Shown here: positions 47,484-57,130 of the stretch, in pieces
How the letters are laid out: the number at the start of each line of letters is the position of its first letter
How positions within the stretch are numbered: the first letter of the stretch is position 1
Source: Bacillota bacterium
GTDB lineage: Bacteria > Bacillota > Desulfitobacteriia > Desulfitobacteriales > JAJXUE01
DNA: 64,000 nucleotides
Reading direction: 5' to 3'
Assembly (NCBI GenBank): GCA_021783135.1
Contig: JAJXUE010000003.1
Location: 62,001 to 126,000, forward strand
The notes under the pieces: model-generated
What the model was told of the DNA's origin: nothing
The model's database searches: none
What the model saw: the letters and a program-made list of their open reading frames with translations, nothing else
Made by a program: the position numbers and the translations under genes

Positions 47484-48710
47484 TTATGCAGTTGACTTGT
47501 TGAGGCGCCTGTCACGCAGTCTATGTGCAGTCCAAGTTATTAAGCCCACCCCGGCGAAAGCTAGACCCAAACTACCAACCCCATTCCACTTTTCGAAACT
47601 CCATGCATAGGCCCCTAAAGCTGATCCTAAAGCCCCACCGATAAAGTATGACACCATATAAACAGTATTAAGACGATTGCTCGCTTCAGGTTGCAGGCTG
47701 TAGATTGTGGCCTGGTTCGAAATATGTGCGCCCTGTACCCCGGCATCCAGCAAAATCACGCCAATAACTAACCCCCACAAATTGTGCCCTAAGTATAGAA
47801 AGGCCAGGTATGCCACCAGGGTAATAACGGTACCAATTCCTGCTACCAAGCGTGGACCATGCTTGTCAGCTATCCGTCCGGCTAACGGTGCTACCGAGGC
47901 ACCAACTACGCCTACAAGACCAAACAGGCCCACAATATGACTACCGTAGTGATAAGGCGGATATTCCAAAAAGAACGCTAGGGTAGTCCAAAATATACTG
48001 AAGGTACCAAACAATGCAGCCCCCATCAGGGATGATTCCCATAACAGCGGATGGTTCTTAGTTAAACTCCACATAGACTGCATTATTTTACGGTAAGAAA
48101 GCGCGGTCGCTGGTTTACTTTCAGGCAACAACAAGCGTAACACCAAAGCCAAAACCAACATTAAAACCGCTGCCAGCCAATACATGGTACGCCACCCAAA
48201 CCAGTTACCGACATATCCGCTAACTGTTCGAGCTAAAAGAATACCCACCAGAAGGCCGCTCATCACGGTTCCTACGACTTTGCCGCGTTCTTGTGCATCC
48301 GCCATATCAGCCGCTAGGGGAACAATTAATTGGGGAATAACTGTAGTTAACCCTAAAATAAAACTGGCGATGGCGAGCCAAATCAGGTTTTTAGCATTGG
48401 CCACACCCACTAACGCGATGCTGACAGCTATACACATTAGCAAGATCAGCCGCCGTCTCTCGCGCATATCGCCTAAGGGAACAAAAAATAGTAAGCCCAT
48501 GGCGAAGCCTACTTGCGTAAGCATCGATATAAGTCCCATCTGCCCTGAACTTGCATGAAAGGTTTTCCCGATTTCGACCAATAAAGGCTGACTATAATAA
48601 AGGTTAGCCACTGACACTCCGCACCCGACTGCCATAATCAACAACAGCGCCGGAGCTACCTTTGCTTTGCGGGGAGTTTGAGCTAAGCTATACTGCACCG
48701 ATTCCGGCAT
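47484..48710 (-). CDS. MFS transporter
   Basis: LYYSQPLLVEIGKTFHASSGQMGLISMLTQVGFAMGLLFFVPLGDMRERRRLI. Confidence 0.9.
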   Translation of the reverse strand: MPESVQYSLAQTPRKAKVAPALLLIMAVGCGVSVANLYYSQPLLVEIGKTFHASSGQMGLISMLTQVGFAMGLLFFVPLGDMRERRRLILLMCIAVSIALVGVANAKNLIWLAIASFILGLTTVIPQLIVPLAADMADAQERGKVVGTVMSGLLVGILLARTVSGYVGNWFGWRTMYWLAAVLMLVLALVLRLLLPESKPATALSYRKIMQSMWSLTKNHPLLWESSLMGAALFGTFSIFWTTLAFFLEYPPYHYGSHIVGLFGLVGVVGASVAPLAGRIADKHGPRLVAGIGTVITLVAYLAFLYLGHNLWGLVIGVILLDAGVQGAHISNQATIYSLQPEASNRLNTVYMVSYFIGGALGSALGAYAWSFEKWNGVGSLGLAFAGVGLITWTAHRLRDRRLNKSTA

Positions 48711-48761
48711 AAATATCCTCCTCGCACTTATCTCTAAACTTTCAAACCGTCAACCGTATTA

Positions 48762-49361
48762 TTATACACTGCATATATAGAGCGCAGTCTGAGGAGCTAC
48801 ATCAATCACTTCGACAGCCTTAAATACCTGGTGCATTTCCTGGGCGGCATGCTCGATGAAATTGAAATAATCACCTCGCTCCGCCCACTCGACTATATCA
48901 GTCACTAATCTTCTCTTGTGATTATAGTCATAAAAAACAACCTGTCCGCGTGTTAGTCGACGTGCCTCCTGATAAATTTGGCTACGTAGATCGTATTTGA
49001 AACCATGCATAACATATGACGCAATCACGAGATCAAAACTGTGGCTAGCAAAGGGAAGCCCTTTGGTTGCATCAGCGACATAATACTCAATCGGCAAGCT
49101 TTGCGTAGATATTTTGGCCTGGTCAATCATGGCAGCGGCAGCATCTACACCTGTAACGTGGTAGCCTAACCGAGCGAACGAATATAGTAATGCTCCCGTG
49201 CCACACCCAATGTCGAGTACGTTTGCGGCAACGGGTAGTTTGAATAAGCTATGGTATTGGCCGAGCATAGCAGTGTACTTTTTTACTTGGTACTGGAAAA
49301 ACCAGTTATACACGCGCGCAATGCGATTAAATAAACTTACATGCTTGTCCAACTCTCTCAT
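48762..49361 (-). CDS. Class I SAM-dependent methyltransferase
   Basis: NVLDIGCGTGALLYSFARLGYHVTGVDAAAAMI; start assigned to ATG at 49361. Confidence 0.85.
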   Translation of the reverse strand: MRELDKHVSLFNRIARVYNWFFQYQVKKYTAMLGQYHSLFKLPVAANVLDIGCGTGALLYSFARLGYHVTGVDAAAAMIDQAKISTQSLPIEYYVADATKGLPFASHSFDLVIASYVMHGFKYDLRSQIYQEARRLTRGQVVFYDYNHKRRLVTDIVEWAERGDYFNFIEHAAQEMHQVFKAVEVIDVAPQTALYICSV

Positions 49362-49381
49362 TGCTTGCCCAACTCTCTCAT
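49342..49381. repeat. 20-bp tandem duplication over the methyltransferase start codon
   Basis: tgcttgtccaactctctcat tgcttgcccaactctctcat, 19/20 identical. Confidence 0.9.
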
Positions 49382-49499
49382 CTCTTACTCCTGAATCCAC
49401 AATAATACTGCCGACCTTAGAACTTTAAACTTTAATAAATTTTTTACCCTATTGCTCACTGAATTCACGTTCGACGGAGTCTTTATTTAAACCAACAAT

Positions 49500-50276
49500 T
49501 TAGCCAATACGCAGGCAGCGCATCGACATTGAGCCGTATTGAAACCCTTCGTACACAAACTTAATCTGGTCAGTGGGTTGTTGCAAGCCAGCCACATATA
49601 ATAACGGCAAAAAATGTTCATTAGTTGGCACGGCTAATTGGGCCGCTGGACCCGCATTATGATATGTAATTAGCTTTGCGTGCTCACGCCGGATTAGGGC
49701 TTGCGCGACATAGCGATCAAAATCCTCCGCCCAAGCAAAGGCTGGTGCGTTCAAGTCATAATCCATCAAACCGAGATTATGCACAATATTGCCGCTACCT
49801 ATTATCAATACCCCATTTTCACGCAAAAAAGTCAACTTTTGCCCCATGGCATAGTGATATTGTGCATCTCCCAGTCGGTTAAGGCTCATCTCGAAGACCG
49901 GTATATCCGCCAAAGGATACATGTGTTTTAATATAGCCCAAGCTGCATGATCTAATCCCCACTTGCTGTCACACTTTACCTCAGAGTTGTTGAAGCCATT
50001 AGTTACCATTGCGGCGTAAGGTTGCGCACCTATGGGTCGGTACATAATCGCATTAAGCTCAGGCGGGAAGCCGTAAAAATCATAAATCTGCTCAGGTTCA
50101 TTGCTGCACGTCACGCGCGTACCGGTAGTCTGCCAATGTGCAGAAATCACCATAATAGCCTTTGGACGAGGTAACTGTGCACCCAGTTGTTGGATGGTTT
50201 GAGTAAACGAATTATCGAGTAGCACATTCATGGGACTACCGTGGCCGAGAAACAGTGCCGGCAATTTTTCTTGCAT
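49500..50276 (-). CDS. 4,5-DOPA-extradiol-dioxygenase family (LigB/YgiD-like)
   Basis: PALFLGHGSPMN, ISAHWQT, GLDHAAWAIL, GSGNIVHNLG. Confidence 0.9.
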   Translation of the reverse strand: MQEKLPALFLGHGSPMNVLLDNSFTQTIQQLGAQLPRPKAIMVISAHWQTTGTRVTCSNEPEQIYDFYGFPPELNAIMYRPIGAQPYAAMVTNGFNNSEVKCDSKWGLDHAAWAILKHMYPLADIPVFEMSLNRLGDAQYHYAMGQKLTFLRENGVLIIGSGNIVHNLGLMDYDLNAPAFAWAEDFDRYVAQALIRREHAKLITYHNAGPAAQLAVPTNEHFLPLLYVAGLQQPTDQIKFVYEGFQYGSMSMRCLRIG

Positions 50277-50341
50277 CTTTCGACCCCCTTGTAGTATTAC
50301 GTCGCCCTTGTAGCATTGTCTCCCTAATGTTTTTCTAGGTC

Positions 50342-51127
50342 TTACTCTACCCGATTACGCTCCAATACATTTTGCCAAACTTCTTGCTCCAAAAAGCTAC
50401 CTACTACATTTGATTCGAGCTCCGTAAACATTTTGTAGGGAACACTAAAAGATAAAATGTCCTTGTCAACTTGTTTGCGTGCAGAAATATCAACTAGTCC
50501 TACCACAGCGCGGGGAAGCGCAGCATCATCTTCATGGTAAGGAATCAAACATACCGTATGACAACCGGCACCAAAAGGTATAATTGCGCTCTCATTACCT
50601 TCCCGACCATAGTTGGCCATTACCACTAGCGCGGAAAGTTGATCTGGATTGACGAGAAAAATGATTACTTTGGGTATTTCTTGCTCTGCAACCTTGTCAA
50701 GTGGTTTGAACACGATAAATTCCGCAGGCACATCTCGCATGGGTAGAGAATCGAAGAATTGTTTTGCCAGCAGCGGGGATTTCACGTATCTTTCACCATG
50801 TTCGATAGCCGGCATATTGCGAACCACATTCTTGCCAAAGTCAGATTGAGCAAATTCTTGATTGCCTGTAGATACAAAATTTTCAATTCCACCCGGGAAA
50901 TTAGCATATTGGTTGCCAAATCCCAGTCCTGTACCGCCGCCCAAGCAACCAAAGGTTTTACGATCGAATACCGTAGTTTTACCCTTGGCAGCCGCGTTAA
51001 GCATAGAAACAACACAACCCCACTTACCTTCTTTAAACTGTAAGGCTTGTTCCGGCTTATCATCGGTAAAAATAACAGCCACCGGCGCGTATTTCATTCC
51101 AATAGCCTGCGCGATTTTACTTTCCAT
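50342..51127 (-). CDS. DUF169 family protein
   Basis: KYAPVAVIFTDDKPEQALQFKEGKWGCVVSMLNAAAKGKTTVFDRKTFGCLGGGTGLGF. Confidence 0.85.
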   Translation of the reverse strand: MESKIAQAIGMKYAPVAVIFTDDKPEQALQFKEGKWGCVVSMLNAAAKGKTTVFDRKTFGCLGGGTGLGFGNQYANFPGGIENFVSTGNQEFAQSDFGKNVVRNMPAIEHGERYVKSPLLAKQFFDSLPMRDVPAEFIVFKPLDKVAEQEIPKVIIFLVNPDQLSALVVMANYGREGNESAIIPFGAGCHTVCLIPYHEDDAALPRAVVGLVDISARKQVDKDILSFSVPYKMFTELESNVVGSFLEQEVWQNVLERNRVE

Positions 51128-51173
51128 AGCTAACACCCCTTTGTTCTAAGTTGTTTCCGAGTTTTACTTTGCC

Positions 51174-52976
51174 TTAAATATTGTCCTGTAATTTGAACTG
51201 GGTATCATACAAAGTGCGGTAAATACCGTTTAAATTCAGCAGTTCCTGATGCCTACCCATTTCCCGTATCTGTCCTTTAGCTACGACGATAATCCTGTCG
51301 GCCGCAAGCACTGTAGACAGTCTGTGGGCAATCACAAAACTGGTTCTTCCCTGCAATAAAGGTTGCATGGCCTTTTGAATCAACTCTTCCGATACCGAAT
51401 CTAGCGCTGAGGTCGCTTCATCTAAAATGATGATGTTGGGATCTTTCAGGATTACCCTGGCAATAGATATGCGCTGTTTTTCACCTCCGGATAATTTAAT
51501 GCCGCGATTGCCCACTATTGTTTGATATTTATTGGGTAAAGTCATAATAAACTCATGGATATGAGCCGCCTGGCACGCCTCAATCATTTCCGGCTCCGTA
51601 ACATCCGGTTTGCCATACCTTAAATTATCGGCAATGGTCGCATTAAACAAATAGGGTTCTTGCATTACAATACCTATTTTCCGTCTTAATGATTCTAATG
51701 TAAAGTCCTTAATATCCACACCGTCAATTTTTACCTTACCATCCGAGACTTCATACAGGCGTGGAATTAAATTAGTAATCGTCGTTTTACCGGCACCACT
51801 AGACCCAACAAGCGCGACCATCATTCCCGGTTCAACCGCAAAATCAATGTCGTTTAAGACTTGTATTTGGTTGTCATAGGAAAAATATACATGTTCAAAC
51901 TCGACTTTGCCACGCAAAGAATTAATCTGCTTGGCATTGGGCATATCAACAATTTCTTGCGGCTGGTCAAAGTAATCAAATATGCGATCGAACAGAGCAA
52001 AAGAGCGCGTTACATCAATATGAATGTTTGAAAGCTGGGTTGCGGGTGCATATAAACGCCCTAACAGAGCTACAAAGGCCACTATATCTCCCACGGATAT
52101 CTCCCCGTGGATAAAAAGGTACCCTCCGAATAAATAAATTATCATTGGACCAATCGCCGTTAAGGTGCTGATAGTCATTATAAACCAGCGCCCAGCTAAT
52201 GATTCACGTATCTGGAGCTTGGTAACAGCTTGATTACTATCCTTAAACTTTTCATACTCATTACGTTCCTGTGTGAATATCTGCATCAGGATTGAACCGC
52301 TAATACTGAGAGTTTCTTGAATGATCTGATTGAGTTCGCTGATCTTTGCCTGGCTTTTGGATGCAATATTCCATCTTACCTTACCGACTTTACGCGTAGG
52401 CAAGACAAAAAGTGGCAGAATGACCATACTTACGATTGCTAATTGCCAATTTAATGTAATCAGGACAATAATCGTTGACAGCAAAATAAAACTACTACTG
52501 AGCGCATTGACGAAGGTGCTGTTAAATATATCTGAAATGCCATCAATGTCGCTGGTAAGACGTGTAATAATCTCCCCAGGCTTAGCTGAAGTAAAGAATT
52601 TTAAGGACATATGTTGTAGATGACTATACATATGATTTTTCATGTCAAAGATGATTGTTTTGGCTATCCAATTATTAAGATAGGTTTGCCCCACTTGAAG
52701 TAACCCGCCTATTATAGTGCTGCTGACGGATATTAGAATGAGCACACCTAAAAGACCTAAATTTTTCTGAGGCAAGGCCTGGTTTAAAATATATTTGATT
52801 ACAATCGGAGGCACGAGCCCCAATAAAGATGAAACGAAAATTAAAAGAATCGCGATTAGCATATATTTCCAATGTGGGGAGAAATATTTAATAATGCGTA
52901 AAAACATGCTTTTCGTAATTTTGGGCGCAACCATCTCTTCATCAATAAAGCGCATTCTACCCACTCCGGCCGGCAT
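51174..52976 (-). CDS. ABC transporter, fused permease and ATP-binding protein (MsbA/MdlB type)
   Basis: Walker A GSSGAGKTT, LSGGEKQRISIARVILKDPNIIILDEATSALD; N-terminal TM domain. Confidence 0.92.
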   Translation of the reverse strand: MPAGVGRMRFIDEEMVAPKITKSMFLRIIKYFSPHWKYMLIAILLIFVSSLLGLVPPIVIKYILNQALPQKNLGLLGVLILISVSSTIIGGLLQVGQTYLNNWIAKTIIFDMKNHMYSHLQHMSLKFFTSAKPGEIITRLTSDIDGISDIFNSTFVNALSSSFILLSTIIVLITLNWQLAIVSMVILPLFVLPTRKVGKVRWNIASKSQAKISELNQIIQETLSISGSILMQIFTQERNEYEKFKDSNQAVTKLQIRESLAGRWFIMTISTLTAIGPMIIYLFGGYLFIHGEISVGDIVAFVALLGRLYAPATQLSNIHIDVTRSFALFDRIFDYFDQPQEIVDMPNAKQINSLRGKVEFEHVYFSYDNQIQVLNDIDFAVEPGMMVALVGSSGAGKTTITNLIPRLYEVSDGKVKIDGVDIKDFTLESLRRKIGIVMQEPYLFNATIADNLRYGKPDVTEPEMIEACQAAHIHEFIMTLPNKYQTIVGNRGIKLSGGEKQRISIARVILKDPNIIILDEATSALDSVSEELIQKAMQPLLQGRTSFVIAHRLSTVLAADRIIVVAKGQIREMGRHQELLNLNGIYRTLYDTQFKLQDNI

Positions 52977-53169
52977 AACATCACTCCACTGTCATCAATA
53001 AAATAGTAAAGAAATTAGTAAATCTAGCTATGTAATCCTTGAGCTACTTTAGTAATATGCCTGATTCAGGACCGGAACATAAGTGACACTGGTTTACTTA
53101 TGTCCTTTCGACGAACATTGGCAAATTCCTACGCAATATTCAGCAGCAACAGCATTATAGTTGTAAAGA

Positions 53170-53199
53170 AACGCAAGGACAAACAGCAGTCCTTGCGTT
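53170..53199 (-). terminator. Terminator of htrA-like gene
   Basis: aacgcaaggac-aaacagca-gtccttgcgtt, minus-strand T-rich tail. Confidence 0.7.
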
Positions 53200-53233
53200 G
53201 CATACAGCGTTATTATAATTTGTCTAAACTTCG

Positions 53234-54409
53234 TTAGGAATTTGTTGGAGGTAATTCCGCTAAGGTTACCTGGAGTGTAAGCTGTTTACCGTTACGGTAA
53301 ACTCCAACCTTAATCGTGTCACCTGCTTTATATTTAAATAATTCATGCGACAAATCGTAGAAATTGGCAATTGGTTTACCGTTTACCGACGTAATGATAT
53401 CCCCTTGCTGCATGCCGGCTTTAGCTGCCGGGCCATTGCTCTGAACACTGGCGACTAGTGCCCCTGCAGGCATATTTTGAGCTTGGGCGTACTGTCCATC
53501 GTAAGTTCCATCAATACTGACAAACATTCCGGCATGACTGGCGTGTCCGGTTTGCATCAGTTCATCGATTACCGGCATCGCGTCTGTAATAGGAATTGCA
53601 AAGCCCATTCCTTCAAAGCCGGGTTGTTGGTTTTTGGCAGAGTTGATACCGACTACTTGGCCTTGCCAGTTAACCAGCGCGCCGCCACTATTGCCGGGGT
53701 TTATTGCTGCATCCGTTTGAATCAAATTAAAGCTGGACTCCCCGGTAAGCTGCAACACCCTGTTTAACGCACTTACTACACCTTCAGTTACCGAACGCGC
53801 GAATTCCTCGCCGCCAGGATTTCCAATCGCGATTACAGGATCACCTACTTGGAGTGCATTGGAATCACCTATAGGCGCCGCGACCAGCCCTGAGGTACCT
53901 TTAATTTGTACCACCGCCAAGTCTGTGCGTGAATCTGCGCCTACAAGCTTAGCAGTAATATTTCTGCCATCAGCCAGAGACACCACAATTTTATCTGCGC
54001 CGGCGATAACATGATTATTTGTAACAATGTACCCATTCTTGGCATCGATGATGATACCAGATCCGCTTCCTACTTCTTGCATGTTCGAACCGCCAAACGG
54101 GCCGCCCGCTTGAAAATTGGCTATGCCAACAATTGCCGGCCCTACTGTCTTGGCAATATTGACTGCTTGAAATGGGCTAGAAGCAGAATTGGCAGTAAGC
54201 TGTTGCGTCGAGGTGGCTACTGCCCCTGAAGCGGCTGAAGGCAAAGCAGACCCTGTTTGAGTGACAGGCTGTTGTTGAGTTAACGCGGGGAAAATCTTAC
54301 TGGCGAGGGCTAAGGATAGAGCACTACTAAGTATGGCACTAATTAAGACCAGGGTAACATACGTAAAAACCGGCGACTTTTTCGGTCTTTGTTCATAATA
54401 ATTATCCAT
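53234..54409 (-). CDS. HtrA/DegP-like serine protease (S1C + PDZ)
   Basis: GYIVTNNHVI, RTDLAVVQIK, DAAINPGNSGGALVN catalytic triad; C-terminal PDZ. Confidence 0.93.
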   Translation of the reverse strand: MDNYYEQRPKKSPVFTYVTLVLISAILSSALSLALASKIFPALTQQQPVTQTGSALPSAASGAVATSTQQLTANSASSPFQAVNIAKTVGPAIVGIANFQAGGPFGGSNMQEVGSGSGIIIDAKNGYIVTNNHVIAGADKIVVSLADGRNITAKLVGADSRTDLAVVQIKGTSGLVAAPIGDSNALQVGDPVIAIGNPGGEEFARSVTEGVVSALNRVLQLTGESSFNLIQTDAAINPGNSGGALVNWQGQVVGINSAKNQQPGFEGMGFAIPITDAMPVIDELMQTGHASHAGMFVSIDGTYDGQYAQAQNMPAGALVASVQSNGPAAKAGMQQGDIITSVNGKPIANFYDLSHELFKYKAGDTIKVGVYRNGKQLTLQVTLAELPPTNS

Positions 54410-54518
54410 TCAACATACCTCTCTTTCACATTACCTAACATAATTACTATCTCTAATTCTAGTGGGTATGTGTAAAAAAGGCGTGATAAAAATGTGAAAT
54501 TATTATGATTTTATGCTA

Positions 54519-55700
54519 TCACCATGCCTTAGCAAATAAATCAGGCGTTGCCGCATAAGTCTTACCCTCCAGGTTGACTTCCAGCAATTTGCTCGATTGA
54601 GCCTTGCCGCCGCGATGGATCTTAACCAACTCGCCTAAAATACTTACCGCGATCTCTTCCGGGGTTTCCGCAGCAATATCCAAGCCTATTGGCGAGTATA
54701 CCTGTTCTAATATTGCAGTATCTATGCCTTCGGCGTGCAGTTCCGCTAACAAGGCTTTGACTCTGCGTCGGCTACCAATCATGCCGATATATGCTGCAGG
54801 ACGGGTAATAACTTGGCTTAAGCATTCCTTATCGTGTTTATGTCCGCGCGTCACAATTACTATATATGTGTGTGGGCCGATTGGAAGTGATTTAAGAGCA
54901 GTGGAGAAGTCTTGACAAATAACTTGGTCAACGCCTGTGAAGCGTCCAACATTAGCGAACAAGGGCCGATCATCGACTACAGTTACCCTATACCCTAACA
55001 TCTTAGCCATGTTACACAAAGGCAAGGCAATATGCCCGCCGCCTAATACTACTAAATCTACCGGCGGCGGAGTCGGCTCAATCAGCAACTTACACCCGCC
55101 TTGCATCTCCCTCGCTGGAATTTGATTGCCGGCCATATCCAATTGCACCACAAACGGCTTAACCCCAACTTGACGGCTTAATTCTTGCGCTAGTAAATTC
55201 AGCTTATCCGAACCCAAATCACCCATGCTCAAATTAGGGGCAAGTAAAAGTTTTAATCCTACGGGAACTTCGTTTTGAGTTACTGCCTTGATTACAGTAA
55301 CCAGTACGGGTGTCTCCCCTTGTTCAACAGAGTTGAGATATGCCAAGAGCAGGCTTTTGGCAGAATTAACTCCAGCAGCCGGTTCCGCTGGAAGATAATC
55401 AATGAATACTTCCATGATACCGCCGCAAACCATGCCTTCTTCTTCTGCCAGCTCATTCGTCATATTAACGACATACGTTGCGGAACATTCTTCCGTTAAA
55501 ACGTTTAAGGCTTCGCGTCTAACTTCAGCCTCACCGCACCCGCCCCCGATAGTACCAAAAGTTTGACCGTCCCCAGTGATTAACATTTTAGCACCGGCTT
55601 TACGCGGGGTAGAGCCTTTAGCTTGAGTAATAGTTACCAGTGCAGCCGGGATAGCTGTAGTGCATATTTCTTTGAGTGCTGTTTTGAAGTTATCGTCCAC
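54519..55700 (-). CDS. XdhC/CoxI-family molybdenum hydroxylase maturation factor
   Basis: ITQAKGSTPRKAGAKMLI, GTIGGGCGEAEV, Rossmann VVLGGGHIALPLC, YIGMIGSRRRV; GTG at 55700 behind ggggggag. Confidence 0.88.
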   Translation of the reverse strand: MDDNFKTALKEICTTAIPAALVTITQAKGSTPRKAGAKMLITGDGQTFGTIGGGCGEAEVRREALNVLTEECSATYVVNMTNELAEEEGMVCGGIMEVFIDYLPAEPAAGVNSAKSLLLAYLNSVEQGETPVLVTVIKAVTQNEVPVGLKLLLAPNLSMGDLGSDKLNLLAQELSRQVGVKPFVVQLDMAGNQIPAREMQGGCKLLIEPTPPPVDLVVLGGGHIALPLCNMAKMLGYRVTVVDDRPLFANVGRFTGVDQVICQDFSTALKSLPIGPHTYIVIVTRGHKHDKECLSQVITRPAAYIGMIGSRRRVKALLAELHAEGIDTAILEQVYSPIGLDIAAETPEEIAVSILGELVKIHRGGKAQSSKLLEVNLEGKTYAATPDLFAKAW

Positions 55701-55774
55701 CGGTCTTCTCCCCCCTTCTGTTGGGCATATCCAATAATGCCCGTAAGCCGCCTTGTGAACCAAGTGATTTGATA

Positions 55775-57130
55775 CTATCCACCCCTTTCGGCGCGTAGAT
55801 CAGAGATGGTTCTTTTGACAGTTCCGTTATTGACGGCACTCTCTTGCTGGGCAATACAGACATCTACGCCAAACAGGTCTTGTTCGATGGCTTGGCGTAA
55901 AGTCGCTATGGTACGGACGGCTTTAGCCACCTTGGCTTTGGTACACTTTGGCGCGGTCGGCAGAGCCCATATTTCCAGCGCAAGCCTGGTGTTATCCAGG
56001 TTTCCTTTGACTGTCGCTGTAAAGTTTACGATCCCCGGGAGTGCAAACAGAACCTCATCTAATTCGGACATATTCAGGTTAATACCCGGCAGCAATTGTA
56101 CATTGCTGTTCACACGGCGTTGAACTCGCGACATTTTGTAAAGAACGCTGCCACAAGGACACGTCTCGGTCAAAAAACGGGCAAGATCTCCGGTGCGGTA
56201 GCGGATTAATGGCATCCCCTGTCGGGTTAAGGTGGTAAACACAATCTCACCGGTTTGACCCGGTATTACGGGTATACCGGTATCAGGCGCAATAATTTCA
56301 AAATACATATCAGCTTCCCGCAGGTGATAGCCGCTTAAATCCTCGCATTCAACACCGCCGCCTAACCCCATCTCGGTCATGCCATAATGATTGAATACCT
56401 TACAGCCCCAAATTGTTTCCAGCTCCCGCACTATGGCATCCGGTACATGGTCTGTGCTCAGCAGCACATTCTTTAGCGCACATAATCCTTGAGTACCGTC
56501 ATACTTCATCCTGCGCGCGAGATCTAAAACCTGCGTCGGTATGCCGACAAGCGCATCGACTTGCTCCCGCAGCAATACTTCAACAGTTTCAGTCGGATGC
56601 TTCACAATACCGTACGGCACCGCAGAAGCTCCCAGTCTAAGCAGTCCGGTTCGCAGTAAGTCGCCAACACTGCCAGGTCTGTCGCAAGGTAGTAAAATTA
56701 AAACCTTTTCGCCGGGCTTAACCAAAGTTGACATACCGTGCCGGAAAAAATCAATTGTCAGTTCCTGATCTGCCTTAGTAAAAAAAATTCTTTTCGGTTG
56801 ACCGGTGGTGCCGGAACTTTGCAGGGTTACTACCCTATTAATTGCACTTTGGGAAACACATAAAAAGTCAAGGGGGTTTTGCTTAATATCTTCAGCTGTA
56901 GTAAAAGGAAGTCGAGCTAGATCAGCCAAATCAGAGATCTGCGTATTTACACCGCGTAAATGCGTACGATAAAAACGACTTTTGGCTAGCGTCAAATTAA
57001 TGGTGGTTTGCAACTGTTTAAGCTGATAATTGGTAATAATTTGCCGAGTTAGCTTGCCTGAACCGTATTCCCCACCGCTAATTTTATGGTAAATCCAGGC
57101 GTCGAGCGGAGTTTGTTGCATACGGCTCAC
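55775..57130 (-). CDS. PaaK-like AMP-dependent CoA ligase (DVU_1553-like family)
   Basis: VVTLQSSGTTGQPKRIFFT, VFNHYGMTEMGLGGGVEC, YRTGDLARFL; start overlaps stop of upstream gene by 4 bp. Confidence 0.8.
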   Translation of the reverse strand: MSRMQQTPLDAWIYHKISGGEYGSGKLTRQIITNYQLKQLQTTINLTLAKSRFYRTHLRGVNTQISDLADLARLPFTTAEDIKQNPLDFLCVSQSAINRVVTLQSSGTTGQPKRIFFTKADQELTIDFFRHGMSTLVKPGEKVLILLPCDRPGSVGDLLRTGLLRLGASAVPYGIVKHPTETVEVLLREQVDALVGIPTQVLDLARRMKYDGTQGLCALKNVLLSTDHVPDAIVRELETIWGCKVFNHYGMTEMGLGGGVECEDLSGYHLREADMYFEIIAPDTGIPVIPGQTGEIVFTTLTRQGMPLIRYRTGDLARFLTETCPCGSVLYKMSRVQRRVNSNVQLLPGINLNMSELDEVLFALPGIVNFTATVKGNLDNTRLALEIWALPTAPKCTKAKVAKAVRTIATLRQAIEQDLFGVDVCIAQQESAVNNGTVKRTISDLRAERGG

